Source: Burkholderiaceae bacterium (lineage in GTDB: Bacteria; Pseudomonadota; Gammaproteobacteria; Burkholderiales; Burkholderiaceae_D). Taken from it: a stretch of 64,000 nucleotides of DNA. The notes beneath the pieces are model-generated. The model was not told the DNA's origin. It searched no databases and worked only from the letters and a program-made list of their open reading frames with translations. The stretch is from positions 1 to 64,000 of the forward strand of contig JAGTRJ010000007.1 in NCBI GenBank assembly GCA_018261755.1. The letters are read 5' to 3'. Shown here piece after piece: positions 18,170-27,133 of this stretch (within the stretch, counting starts at the first letter, position 1; each line of letters begins with the position of its first letter). The translations under genes were made by a program, and so were the position numbers.

Positions 18170-19759
18170 TTACGGCTTGAACGCGGTCCAGTTGCCGGCC
18201 GGCGAGCGCATCAGGTAGCCATCGCCGCGCCGCATCACGACGATGTTCGCGTTTTCGCTCACAAACGGCGTTTCCGGCAGCGCCTGCAGCCGTTGCGCCA
18301 GCGGCTGGCCGCCATCGCCGGCGAACGGATTGTCGGCGACGAAGCCAGCCAGCAAGGTGCCGAGCGCGAAGTGGCTCAGCGGCTTGTCCACCACCAGCGG
18401 CTGAGCCGTGGCCGCCTGTTTGGCGCCGATCAGCTTCACGGCCGCCGGCACCAGCGTCACCGCCGGACTTGGGATTTCGCGCATGCCGGCGATCTGCATC
18501 CGGTCGCCACGCAAGCCGGCGCCGTGCTCGGGCACGAACAGCACCACCACCGGCCGGCCGCGCTGTTCCAGCTGGCTGATAAAACGGTCGAGATCGGCCA
18601 GCAGCCGGGTCAGGCGCGGCTTGAACGTGGCCAGGGTGGAAGACGAACCCGCGCCGGGCACGCGGTTGCCGTCATGCAGCGTGATGGTGTTGTAGTACAG
18701 CGCCAGCGGCCGCGCCGACTTGCCGTGCTGCTGCAGCCAGCCGGCCAGCAACGGCCCGTCGGCATACACCGGCGAATTGTCGAACGCGCGCATCGCTTCC
18801 GGCGCATGACGGTTGTCGTCCAGACCCTGTCTGAGGCCGCCATAGCCGCGCAGCGTGCGGGCGAAGTTATCGAACTCGCCATTGTGGTTCAGCAAGCCAT
18901 GCACTTCGAATCCGGCGACATCGAAATTGTGGATCAGGCTGCATTCGTTGGCCACGCCCTGATACATCTCGTCGTGCCGCGCCTGACCGCATGTGCTGCG
19001 CAGCACGCGCAGGATCGACGGCCCGCTGTAGGTCGAGGCGGCATTGAATTGGCGGAAGACCGCATCAAAGCGGTTCAACAGCGGCTGGCCGGATTCGCCG
19101 AGATAGGCGAGGTCATCCCACGACAGAGAACAGACGTGCAGCAGCACCACGTCGAACGGCGCACGGCTGCCGCGGATTGATGGCAGCGCAACCCGCCGTT
19201 GCCGCTCGGCGGCGTAAAACGCTTCCAGCTGCGCCGACGGTTCCAGCAGCGCCGGCGCGCTAGCGCTGGCACTGGCCGAGGCGCTGACAGATGCGCTGGC
19301 CGAGGCGGCGGCTGGCCGGTTTGCGTCCGGCGCGCCGCCGATTTGCCAACTGCCAATCAACGCCGCCAGCGGCACGCTGAGAATGCCGGCGAAGGCGAAC
19401 GTCGCCAGCCGCACCCGCTGGCGCAGCAGCAGATGCGCGACCGTGAGGAAAATCATGCCGGCCAGCACATACGGATTGACGAAGCGGCCCAGCAGTTCGA
19501 GCAGGTAGCCGCGATCGAATTCGAGCAGCGCGCCCGCCTGCGACGCGACCCGGCCAAACGACGGCAGCCACGAATCGTAATACAGCAGCACGATGGCCAG
19601 CGGAATCGCCAGCACCGTGCGTGCGCGACGCACCAGCGGCACTTCCAGCGGAAAGGCCAGCACGATGGCGAACACCAGGTTCGGCAGCCAGTGAAAGCCG
19701 ATGAAGCCACCGTAATACAGGCACAGTTTCGCGAAAAAATACAGGCTCCAGTCGCCCAT
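18170..19759 (-). CDS. bcsG: Cellulose phosphoethanolamine transferase BcsG
   Basis: BcsG is an inner-membrane, zinc-dependent enzyme that decorates cellulose with phosphoethanolamine. From the ATG at 19759 it has 529 residues: N-terminal membrane helices, an Ala-Ser linker near 150-170, then an alkaline-phosphatase-like periplasmic domain. Key spots are HVCSLSWDDL (zinc-site Cys region), STYSGPSILRVLRSTCGQ (nucleophile Ser region) and FVPEHGAGLRGDRM (Glu/His metal ligands). An in-frame upstream start at 19828 is possible, but the membrane segment begins at MGDWSLYFF. It converges on bcsC, unlike the divergent bcsEFG of enterobacteria. Presence of bcsE, F and G suggests modified cellulose is made. 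Confidence 0.93.
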   Translation of the reverse strand: MGDWSLYFFAKLCLYYGGFIGFHWLPNLVFAIVLAFPLEVPLVRRARTVLAIPLAIVLLYYDSWLPSFGRVASQAGALLEFDRGYLLELLGRFVNPYVLAGMIFLTVAHLLLRQRVRLATFAFAGILSVPLAALIGSWQIGGAPDANRPAAASASASVSASASASASAPALLEPSAQLEAFYAAERQRRVALPSIRGSRAPFDVVLLHVCSLSWDDLAYLGESGQPLLNRFDAVFRQFNAASTYSGPSILRVLRSTCGQARHDEMYQGVANECSLIHNFDVAGFEVHGLLNHNGEFDNFARTLRGYGGLRQGLDDNRHAPEAMRAFDNSPVYADGPLLAGWLQQHGKSARPLALYYNTITLHDGNRVPGAGSSSTLATFKPRLTRLLADLDRFISQLEQRGRPVVVLFVPEHGAGLRGDRMQIAGMREIPSPAVTLVPAAVKLIGAKQAATAQPLVVDKPLSHFALGTLLAGFVADNPFAGDGGQPLAQRLQALPETPFVSENANIVVMRRGDGYLMRSPAGNWTAFKP

Positions 19760-19974
19760 AGGTCCCCCATTCGCTGCGGGCTGGCAATAGTGCCAGCATG
19801 GCCTGCCGGGTAAATTTTGCGTTGACACCGGTCAATGCGCGCGCAATCAGTAGTCATCCGGGGGCATCCGAGCGATTGGCGGCCAATCATTGGCCCGTTG
19901 CCGGCCGACCGAACCGTTTGCATTGGCGCGGCCGACAAGGCAAACTGTGGATCCCGTAATTCTGGAAACCGGCG

Positions 19975-20874
19975 ATGAACGATTCTTCCAGCAAACTCGT
20001 GATCGGCATCGCGTCGCGCGCGCTGTTCGATCTGGCTGACAGCCATCAGGTGTTCGAGCAGCAGGGCGTCGATGCCTACTGCCGCTACCAGATCGAACAC
20101 GAAGACGCGCCGTTGGCGCCCGGCGTTGCCTTCAGTCTGGCGCGCAAACTGCTGGCGTTAAACGATGCCGATCCGGCCAACCCGCGGGTTGAGGTGATCC
20201 TGCTGTCAAGGAACAGTTCCGACACCGGCTTGCGCATCTTCAATTCGATCCGGCATCACGAACTCGATATCAAGCGCGCGGTGTTCACCAGCGGCCAAAG
20301 CCCGTTCCGCTACGTGCCGGCATTCGGCGCGCACCTGTTCCTGTCGGCCGACCCGGATGACGTGCGCCAGGCGCTCGAAGCCGGTTATGCCGCCGCCACC
20401 ATCCTGCCATCGAACGTCGGCAGCAATGAAACCGACCAGCTCCGGATCGCGTTCGACGGCGACGCGGTGCTGTTCTCGGACGAAGCCGAGCGGGTGTACA
20501 AGGAAAACGGCTTGCAGGCGTTCGCCGACAGCGAAGTGGAAGCGGCGCACAAGCCGCTGCGCGGCGGCCCGTTCAAGACTTTTCTGGCGATGCTGCACCG
20601 CATCCAGTCCGATTACCCGGCCGAAGCCTCCCCCATCCGCACCGCGCTGGTGACCGCGCGCGGCGCGCCGGCGCACGAGCGCGTGATCCGCACGCTGCGC
20701 GACTGGCGCATCCGCATCGACGAATCGCTGTTTCTGGCCGGCATGGACAAGGGGCCGTTCCTGCAGGCTTTCGGCGCCGACATCTTCTTCGACGACCAGC
20801 GCAAGCACTGCGATTCGGCCAGCCAGCATGTCGCCACCGGCCACGTGCCGCACGGGGTGGCGAATGAAGTTTGA
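19975..20874 (+). CDS. Cytosolic 5'-nucleotidase
   Basis: A 299-residue HAD-superfamily protein of the 5'-nucleotidase family (NT5C1-like), expected to dephosphorylate nucleoside monophosphates in the cytoplasm. Landmarks are VIGIASRALFDLADSH near the N-terminus, VEVILLSRNSSDTGLRIFNS near 65-82, ITRAVFTSGQ-like KRAVFTSGQSP and the C-terminal LFLAGMDKGPFLQAFGADIFFDDQ. The ATG at 19975 has GGAAA upstream. It is divergent from bcsG with 215 bases between and has no functional tie to cellulose that I can see. Confidence 0.9.
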   Translation: MNDSSSKLVIGIASRALFDLADSHQVFEQQGVDAYCRYQIEHEDAPLAPGVAFSLARKLLALNDADPANPRVEVILLSRNSSDTGLRIFNSIRHHELDIKRAVFTSGQSPFRYVPAFGAHLFLSADPDDVRQALEAGYAAATILPSNVGSNETDQLRIAFDGDAVLFSDEAERVYKENGLQAFADSEVEAAHKPLRGGPFKTFLAMLHRIQSDYPAEASPIRTALVTARGAPAHERVIRTLRDWRIRIDESLFLAGMDKGPFLQAFGADIFFDDQRKHCDSASQHVATGHVPHGVANEV

Positions 20875-20925
20875 GGTTCACGGCCAACCTCCGGCCATCG
20901 GGTGACTGGTCGCTTGCCCGCAACG

Positions 20926-21049
20926 GCCAAAAATAACTGAACGAAACGGGGTTTTCGGTCAATTAGGCCAAAAAATATACTGGGTGCAGTATTTAAAAAC
21001 AGCCAGCAAAACTGTGGCCCGGCAGCATGTTTTGACTATATACCCCCAC
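20926..21049 (+). repeat. Intergenic repeat, copy B
   Basis: Second copy of the element at 18026-18147, same orientation, about 2.9 kb away. Its central hairpin is stronger: ATACTG-GGTG-CAGTAT. It again sits at the end of a plus-strand gene (5'-nucleotidase) and the end of a minus-strand gene (methyltransferase). The last residues read from that methyltransferase frame (about 18) fall inside the repeat, so the element appears to have replaced or extended its original 3' end. Direct copies flanking bcsG and the nucleotidase could recombine. Confidence 0.8.
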
Positions 21050-21728
21050 CAATCCCTCACCGGACAGCAGGCAACCGGTCAGTTCACGGCCGAGCAGGGC
21101 GCGATAAGCCGCATCGAGAAAGGCCGCATCCGTTTCCAGCCGCAGCATCGGCTCCGGCGCGACGTGCGCCACCTTGCGCGCAACGGCCTCGAACATCCAT
21201 TCATCGACCAGCTTCAGCCGCACAATCTCGAACCCGGCCGCGCGCAAATCATCGCGCAGCGTCAGCTCGGTAAAGCCGTTGAAATGAAAATCTCCGCCCT
21301 GCCCCTGCGTGCCGTACAGACACTGGATCAGCGTCTTGTGATGGCTGACATCCTGCCATTCCTTGCGCGTGAACAATTGCAGCAGGTGGATCAGGCTCGG
21401 CACGCGCAGCACCAGCCGCCCCCCCCCCCCCCCCGCGATTGCAGCACGCGGTTCCATTCCCGCAGCGCGGTCAGCCCACGGCAGCGCTGGATGTGTTCCA
21501 GCACGTCTGCGCCACGATTTCAACACACGATTCATCGCCGAAATCGCGCAGCCAGGTCACATCCGCCACCAGATCGACCCGGTGAGTCGCATTGAAGTCG
21601 ATGTTCACGTAGCCGTCGCGGTAATCGAGGCCGCAACCAAGATTCAGCTTTGTGCCGCGCAACTCAACTTCGTCGTACTCCGTTTCTGCTGCTTCGGCCC
21701 CCACCAACCGCCGGAAATAGGAAAGCAT
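20993..21728 (-). pseudogene. SAM-dependent methyltransferase, frameshifted twice
   Basis: A class I methyltransferase of the small Methyltransf_11-like type: LNLGCGLDYRDGYVNIDF (SAM-binding motif I, residues 28-45) and VEIVAQ then, in the next frame, DVLEHI (post-motif). The frame breaks twice. Near 21500-21506 one base is missing between GCGCAG and ACGTGCTGG; then the 16-G tract (21419-21434 on the plus strand as C) leaves the downstream part (RLVLRVPSLIHLLQLF, then SHHKTLI) out of frame: tracts of 14 or 17 would restore it. ATG 21728. The substrate is unknown. It lies 98 bases downstream of comM. Confidence 0.75.
21419..21434. repeat. Homopolymer tract C16 (G16 on the coding strand)
   Basis: Sixteen consecutive C on the plus strand, inside the methyltransferase frame where related proteins have a short Gly-rich turn (VLKPGGRLVL-like). 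A tract this long is prone to slipped-strand replication and also to sequencing and assembly error. With the present length the two halves of the gene are not in frame. Confidence 0.95.
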
Positions 21729-21737
21729 CGGTACCTC

Positions 21738-21761
21738 GTTTGCGTTGTAGTTTGCGTTGTA
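21738..21761. repeat. Tandem 12-bp repeat upstream of the methyltransferase
   Basis: GTTTGCGTTGTA occurs twice back to back, 10 to 33 bases upstream of the methyltransferase ATG at 21728. It lies in the leader or promoter region. No function is assigned. Confidence 0.85.
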
Positions 21762-21826
21762 TTATCGGTATTCCTGTGCCACCTTTTGCTGCTTGCCGCG
21801 CATCGCTTATCGTCCGTAACCTTCCA

Positions 21827-22489
21827 TCACTGCTCGCGCAACGCCCGCCGGTACTGGATCGCTTCGGCGATGTGCGCCTGCCCGACCGTATCCGCGCCCG
21901 CCAGATCGGCCACCGTGCGCGCCACCTTCAGCACGCGGTGGTAAGCGCGCGCCGACCAGTTCAGCCGCGCCATCGCGCCGCGCAGCAATTGTTCGCCCAC
22001 CGCATCGGGTCGGCAAACCTGATCGATTTCCTTCGTCGTCAGCAGGTTGTTGGCCTTGCCCTGCCGCCGTTGCTGCAACGCGAATGCGCGCTCGACCCGG
22101 GCCGCAATCGCGCTTGACGGTTCGCCGTCGGATTGCTGCATCAATTCATCCTGCGCCACCGCGCCGACCTGGATTTGCAAATCGATCCGATCCAGTAGCG
22201 GGCCGGAAATGCGGCCCTGATAGCGCGCCACCCCATCCGGCGTGCAGCGGCATTTGCCGGAGGCATGGCCGAGGTAGCCGCACGGACAGGGATTCATCGC
22301 CGCGATCAACTGGAAGCGCGCCGGAAAATCGGCCTGGCGCGCGGCGCGGGAGATGGTGATCTGGCCCGATTCGAGCGGCTCGCGCAGCACTTCCAGCACC
22401 TTGCGCTCGAACTCCGGCAATTCATCTAAAAAAAGTACGCCAAAATGAGCCAAGGAAATTTCGCCCGGCCTCGGGGATCCGCCACCGCC
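21827..22489 (-). pseudogene. comM: comM (yifB), 3' part, split by the transposon
   Basis: C-terminal 220 residues of a Mg-chelatase-type AAA+ ATPase, ComM/YifB, a hexameric helicase that promotes branch migration during natural transformation. It resumes at GGGGSPRPGEISLAHFG and holds Walker B (VLFLDELPEFERKVLEVL), the NPCPCGYLGH Cys motif, PLLDRIDLQIQV and the Mg-chelatase C-terminal domain. The reading frame continues artificially into the transposon end to 22561. The 5' part is at 49879-50744. Joining both with one copy of the duplication gives 1524 bases, 507 residues plus stop, in frame, so the gene was intact before insertion. Confidence 0.97.
22485..22489. repeat. Target-site duplication CCGCC, left copy
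   Basis: Five bases immediately outside the left TGTAAT terminus, identical to 49879-49883 at the right end. Five-base duplications are the rule for Tn7-like transposons. Because CA precedes it on both sides, the shared block is 7 bases (CACCGCC), but only CCGCC leaves symmetrical TGTAAT termini. Confidence 0.92.
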
Positions 22490-22513
22490 TGTAATTTCCA
22501 ACAATAAATGTAA
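22490..22513 (+). other. Transposon left end with likely TnsB-binding site
   Basis: Starts TGTAATTTCC. The block TTCCAACAATAAATGTAA (22496-22513) matches TTCCATCGGTAAATGTAA found in inverted orientation near the right end: 14 of 18 positions agree. Such repeated 18-22-base blocks are TnsB sites in Tn7-like elements. A further shared TTCTAGC follows at 22526-22532. tnsA starts only 54 bases inside the end. Confidence 0.8.
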
Positions 22514-22543
22514 GATAAAGAAAACTTCTAGCGCAAAACGCAA

Positions 22544-23206
22544 ATGAAACTTCTCCCACAAGCTCCAGTCCGTGATATCGGCATCGCAACACGAGGTGTC
22601 ACCGGTACGGTACCGTCGTTCGGCAAATATGAATCATCGCTGGAACGCGACTTTATGGAGTTACTGCGTTTCGATAATAGCGTTGAGCAATTTACGCCTC
22701 AGCCCCTCACCATCGAGTTTGTTGACCAATCAGGTAAATCGCGAACTTATACGCCTGATGGCCTTATCCAATTCAAGCCCACCATCGACGAACAGCCCTT
22801 GCCTGTGCTTTTCGAGATTAAGTATCGTGCAGATTTCCGTAAAGATTGGAAAGCATTGCTACCGAAATTTCGGGCAGCCAAGGATTTCTGTTTTGGCAGA
22901 GGGTGGCGCTTTGAAGTATTCACCGAACGCGAAATTCGCACACCATATCTCGATAACGTGAAATTTCTGTGGCCATACAAGAACCGTTTTGTTTCGCCAG
23001 AAATTCAAACGCAAGTTTTAGAGACTTTGTGGGACCTCGATGAAGCAGACCCGGATTTTTTGCTCTGCGCTCTCTGCAAGACCCCATCCAATCGAGCCAT
23101 GCTGATTCCTGCCATTTGGCACATGATTGCCACTGGCTCAATTGGATGTGACCTGAATGCTCCCCTAACTATGCGCTCCCCCATCTGGGCAGAACAGGAT
23201 TGTTAA
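22544..23206 (+). CDS. tnsA: TnsA transposase endonuclease subunit
   Basis: TnsA nicks the 5' strand at each transposon end and, with TnsB, gives cut-and-paste movement. The 220-residue protein shows the restriction-enzyme-like catalytic set: E34 (SSLERDF), D72 (YTPDGLIQF) and E91-I-K93 (LFEIKYR). A C-terminal domain follows for TnsC contact. ATG 22544 lies 54 bases inside the left end, and no clear ribosome site is seen. It is separated by two bases from tnsB. Presence of TnsA separates this element from TnsA-less Tn5053-type relatives. Confidence 0.93.
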   Translation: MKLLPQAPVRDIGIATRGVTGTVPSFGKYESSLERDFMELLRFDNSVEQFTPQPLTIEFVDQSGKSRTYTPDGLIQFKPTIDEQPLPVLFEIKYRADFRKDWKALLPKFRAAKDFCFGRGWRFEVFTEREIRTPYLDNVKFLWPYKNRFVSPEIQTQVLETLWDLDEADPDFLLCALCKTPSNRAMLIPAIWHMIATGSIGCDLNAPLTMRSPIWAEQDC

Positions 23207-23208
23207 CC

Positions 23209-25086
23209 ATGAAAACGATTCGTCCCGGTCAACTCGTCTACTGGCGCAATCAGCCAAACATCGTTTTGGAACTCAAGGGGTTTTCTGAAGCAATCCTACG
23301 TTCCATAGATGCAGCAAATACTGACATCGCCAGCGTGACAGATTTAACATTGGCCCCAACGTCAAATGAAACAGCAGCAGCTCCACATTTGCTTGCGAAA
23401 GACAAAGAGTGGGATAAGGCCGTTGAACGTTATGAGTTGATAAGGCCGCTGCTGAATATGCCTGGTCGGTCAATGCAGGATGTAACCAATGTGGCTGATG
23501 CCGCCGGCAAGACTGCAACCACGATTTATCGTTGGTTAAAACGATTTGAGGAAACGGGACTCGTATCCTCTCTGTTGCGCGCACCTCGCTCTGATAAAGG
23601 TGAACAACGGCTTTGCGATGAGGTTGAGGAAATCGTCAGTCTGCAAATCCAGAACTACTATCTCAAAAATGAGCGCCCATCCGTTCTGAAATTATTTCGA
23701 CGAATCAAACATGAATGCATGGCCGCCGATTTAGACGTTCCGCACAAGAACACTATTTATGCTCGTGCACGAGAGATTGAAAAACGGGAATTTTTGCGCA
23801 AACGTTACAGTGCCAAGCATGCACGTGAAAAACTGGAACCGCTTCGTGGAACCTTTCCTGGCGCTGATTATCCGAATGCCGTTGTGCAAATCGACCACAC
23901 CATGGTCGATGTCATTGTCGTTGATGAAGAACATCGTCTTCCAATAGGTCGCCCCTATTTAACCATTGCCATTGATGTAGCAAGCAAAATGATATGCGGA
24001 TTCCGCATGACCCTAGACCCTCCTGGAGCGTCATCCGCTGGACTATGCGTAGCGCATGCTGTATCGCGAAAAGAGCATTGGCTGGCCAAACGAGACATCC
24101 TGGCGGAATGGCCAATTTACGGCAAGATGCAGAAAATCCATGTCGATAATGCCAAGGAATTCCGTGGCAACATGTTGACCCGTGCTTGCCAGCAGCACGG
24201 CATCATTCTAGAACACCGTCCTAAAGGGCAGCCCAACTACGGCCCTCACGTTGAACGTGCATTCCGGACGTTTATGGGGGAATGCCAAAGCCTTCCTGGC
24301 ACCACGTTTTCCAATGTAGAAGCCAAAATGGATTACGACTCGGAGGGCAGGGCCTGTATGACCCTGGCTGAACTGGAGCTCTGGTTCACAGTGTTTGTTG
24401 TGTTCTGCTATCACCATCGCGAGCACAAAGGCATTAATGATGTTCCTCCAATCAAGCTCTACCATCAGTTTGTGCACGGCTCTGCCACACAACCTGGTAT
24501 CGGCCTGCCTGCCCCCATAGAGGACGAAGAAAATTTCCGACTGGACTTTACCCCCTACGAAGAGCGCACAATACAACGCGACGGAACAGTCATTGATCAC
24601 ATCCAATACTACGCACCCGTTCTACGTCGATGGGTTGGCCAAACAGATGAAGCCACCGGCAAGGGCAAAAAATTCATCTTCGCTAGAGATCCACGAGACA
24701 TTAGCGTCGTTTATTTTCTCGAACCTGACACCGGTACATACTGCCCGATTCCATATTTGAATAACACACGGCCGGCTATCAGCCTTTGGGAATTACGTGA
24801 AATTCTAAGGCGGATAAAGGATGACCCGAACAATCATGTCGATGAAGAAATGATTTTCAAGGGCATCCAAAAGATGCGTGAAATTGAAGATCAGGCCATC
24901 GAAAAAACTCGCCTTGCCAAGCAACAACGCGCTACAGAAAAACGAAAACGGAGAATGAATGAGCGCCGAAAAGGATGGGCGAACATTCATCCAGCCAAGG
25001 CTCCCCAAAAGGCCGCTCCGGAATCGCTTGTGAGCCAGGAGGACGATGATGATATCCAACCGTTTAACGATATCCATTTGGGGTAA
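23209..25086 (+). CDS. tnsB: TnsB DDE transposase
   Basis: TnsB binds the transposon ends and performs the 3' strand transfers. The 625-residue protein has N-terminal helix-turn-helix regions (NVADAAGKTATTIYRWLKRF near 94-113), an RNase-H-like core with D229 (VQIDHTMVDV), D313 (IHVDNAKEFRG) and E349 (YGPHVERAFR), then a Mu-type C-terminal beta-barrel and a basic coiled tail used to contact TnsC. All three catalytic acids are present and length is normal (Tn7 TnsB is 702). Five bases separate it from tnsC. Confidence 0.95.
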   Translation: MKTIRPGQLVYWRNQPNIVLELKGFSEAILRSIDAANTDIASVTDLTLAPTSNETAAAPHLLAKDKEWDKAVERYELIRPLLNMPGRSMQDVTNVADAAGKTATTIYRWLKRFEETGLVSSLLRAPRSDKGEQRLCDEVEEIVSLQIQNYYLKNERPSVLKLFRRIKHECMAADLDVPHKNTIYARAREIEKREFLRKRYSAKHAREKLEPLRGTFPGADYPNAVVQIDHTMVDVIVVDEEHRLPIGRPYLTIAIDVASKMICGFRMTLDPPGASSAGLCVAHAVSRKEHWLAKRDILAEWPIYGKMQKIHVDNAKEFRGNMLTRACQQHGIILEHRPKGQPNYGPHVERAFRTFMGECQSLPGTTFSNVEAKMDYDSEGRACMTLAELELWFTVFVVFCYHHREHKGINDVPPIKLYHQFVHGSATQPGIGLPAPIEDEENFRLDFTPYEERTIQRDGTVIDHIQYYAPVLRRWVGQTDEATGKGKKFIFARDPRDISVVYFLEPDTGTYCPIPYLNNTRPAISLWELREILRRIKDDPNNHVDEEMIFKGIQKMREIEDQAIEKTRLAKQQRATEKRKRRMNERRKGWANIHPAKAPQKAAPESLVSQEDDDDIQPFNDIHLG

Positions 25087-25091
25087 CTGAC

Positions 25092-25982
25092 ATGAATAAT
25101 TTCCGTCACCTTCACCCTGATACCGAAGCACAAGCGAATTTGAGCGCCAAAGAGCGCGTCCAATGGCTCCAGAAGCCTCGGTGGATCGGCTATCCTCGCG
25201 CTCAGGACATACTGGGGAAACTTGATGATCTGGTGCATCACCCTCGCGTTGTTCGTATGCCCAATATGCTGCTCATCGGTAGCAGCAATAACGGTAAATC
25301 GGAACTGGTTCAGCGATTCGCCCAACGCTATCCAGCTGAAGAAAATCCGAGGGGCGAGCACATTGTCGCACCCGTACTTTATACCCAAGCACCACCTACA
25401 CCGAGCGAGGCTGGTTTTTATTCGGAAATCTTGGGCTCTTTGTATGAGAGGGTGCCCGCTGCATCGGTTGACGCAAAACGAGCGCGAGCTATACATGTCT
25501 TGAGAGGTGTTCAACTCAAAGTGCTGATCATTGATGAATTACACAATATCCTGGCTGGGGCGTCCGTGAAACAGCAGCAGTTTCTGAACATGATCAAGTT
25601 CATGAGTAACGAACTGCAAATATCCATTGTTGGCTGCGGAACCAGCGACCTATTACGTGCTGTCAGCATTGACCCTCAAATCCAAAACCGATTCATCCCC
25701 GAATTGCTCCCGAAGTGGCAAATGACTAAGGAGTTTCGTCAGCTTCTGATGTCATTTGAAAGAACTTTACCGCTGCGCAAACCATCAAATCTACATGAGA
25801 AGACCCTCGCCAGCAAAATTTTAGCGATGTGTGAAGGAACGATTGGTGAGCTATCGATACTTCTAAACACAGCTGCCATACATGCCATTAAGCAAGGAAA
25901 CGAATTCATATCAGCAGATATCCTGAATGCCTGCGGTTATTTGTCCCCAAGTGACCGTACTCGCAATGCATCGAGGCTTTGA
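25092..25982 (+). CDS. tnsC: TnsC/TniB AAA+ transposition regulator
   Basis: TnsC is the ATP-dependent regulator that links target selection (TniQ or TnsE) to the TnsAB transposase. The 296-residue protein has Walker A GSSNNGKS (63-70), Walker B VLIIDEL (144-150) and a sensor Asn/Arg region (SIVGCGTSDLL). It is shorter than Tn7 TnsC (555 residues) and matches the compact TniB form used by Tn6022-like and CAST elements. Its stop overlaps the region of the tniQ start. Confidence 0.94.
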   Translation: MNNFRHLHPDTEAQANLSAKERVQWLQKPRWIGYPRAQDILGKLDDLVHHPRVVRMPNMLLIGSSNNGKSELVQRFAQRYPAEENPRGEHIVAPVLYTQAPPTPSEAGFYSEILGSLYERVPAASVDAKRARAIHVLRGVQLKVLIIDELHNILAGASVKQQQFLNMIKFMSNELQISIVGCGTSDLLRAVSIDPQIQNRFIPELLPKWQMTKEFRQLLMSFERTLPLRKPSNLHEKTLASKILAMCEGTIGELSILLNTAAIHAIKQGNEFISADILNACGYLSPSDRTRNASRL

Positions 25983-25987
25983 CGAGT

Positions 25988-27133
25988 ATGTTGCCATTGC
26001 ACCCGCAACCATTAAGTGACGAAGTATTGTCCTCCTGGATGGTGCGGCTTGCTTTTGCAAACGGCTACCCATTACATACCTTTTATGCCGCACTACTGCG
26101 TCACAAGGAACCCATTTGGAATCGCGATATTGACCGCCATCCGTCCCCCTCTTTGATAAACCTGCTTAGTCAGCAAACGAGACAGCAACCAGATGCGTTA
26201 CAAGCCATGACTTTGAGCGCTTACAACGGCGTTGTGTTTGGGAACATGCCAATGATTGGTAATGCGCCGTGGATATTGCCGGTAGGCGTGTTTCATCGAA
26301 CCAGACGCCGTGCAGGCATGCAATTCTGTCCAATTTGTCTTCAGCTTGATGTTATTCCCTATTTTCGTCGCCGTTGGCGTCTGGCGTTCTATGCGATGTG
26401 CGAACACCATTTTTGCGTGATGCATGACGGTTGTCCCCGATGCCATTCATCTATCGCATTCCATCGGCATGGTGTGGGTCTGAAAAAAAGTATCCCTGAG
26501 AACGCATTACGGCTCTGCCATCACTGCATGTTTGACCTTCGATGGTCAAAACCAAAATATCTAAATTGGCCAGATCCACATTCATGGATCCAACTTCGGT
26601 CAATGTTAAATTTTTTCGATGATGGGGTATGGGCGGTAGGGTCATGCACATTACCTGTTGGTGTTCCTTTTTTCCAAGGATTGCGTGCATTGGCTCGAAT
26701 GATTTATGGGCGTCACGGCCACCACCTACGACATCAGCTCTCCAAAGAATTAGGCATTCCTGTCGCTGAGCGTTTCTCTGCAAAAAATATTGAATTCGAA
26801 TTTCTCTGCCCAGAAGACCGACTGGTACTTATGCTAACCACCTTTTGGCTGTTGGAAAATTGGCCTGCTCGCTTCGTTTCCACGTGCAAAGCCGTGCGTT
26901 TTACTCGCTCAAGGATTGCTGAAGTTCCCACTCTACTACCGTATTGGCTGGCCAGAATCGCCGACGAGCATCTGAATTACCGTCCGTACTGGCCCAACGA
27001 AGACGAGGTTGACTCCGCAGTTACATACCTTCTATCACGCGGTCAGCCAATTACCCATCATTCCTTGGGAAACGCGCTGGGTCTATCGAGAGAAAGTGCC
27101 ATCACAGCCTGGAATCTGTGGCGAGCGCAATAG
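25988..27133 (+). CDS. tniQ: TniQ/TnsD target-site selection protein
   Basis: TniQ-family proteins bind a chosen chromosomal site and recruit TnsC. The 381-residue protein (ATG 25988; TTG 25979 is possible) begins with the TniQ signature (PLHPQPLSDEVLSSWMVRLA) and carries zinc-ligand pairs CPIC (about 110), CEHHFCVMH, CPRC and CHHC. It is longer than minimal TniQ and ends with a helix-turn-helix-like segment (HHSLGNALGLSRESAITAWN). Given the location, its target is inferred to be the comM glycine-rich stretch around VALVGGGG. Confidence 0.92.
   Translation: MLPLHPQPLSDEVLSSWMVRLAFANGYPLHTFYAALLRHKEPIWNRDIDRHPSPSLINLLSQQTRQQPDALQAMTLSAYNGVVFGNMPMIGNAPWILPVGVFHRTRRRAGMQFCPICLQLDVIPYFRRRWRLAFYAMCEHHFCVMHDGCPRCHSSIAFHRHGVGLKKSIPENALRLCHHCMFDLRWSKPKYLNWPDPHSWIQLRSMLNFFDDGVWAVGSCTLPVGVPFFQGLRALARMIYGRHGHHLRHQLSKELGIPVAERFSAKNIEFEFLCPEDRLVLMLTTFWLLENWPARFVSTCKAVRFTRSRIAEVPTLLPYWLARIADEHLNYRPYWPNEDEVDSAVTYLLSRGQPITHHSLGNALGLSRESAITAWNLWRAQ

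Noticed and set aside
21419-21434. The G tract as proof of phase variation
   Set aside because: A second frameshift 70 bases away and the general presence of small lesions make sequence error equally likely.
22484-22488. ACCGC as the target duplication, as reported for AbaR islands
   Set aside because: It is compatible with the shared CACCGCC block, but only CCGCC leaves symmetrical TGTAAT termini at both ends.
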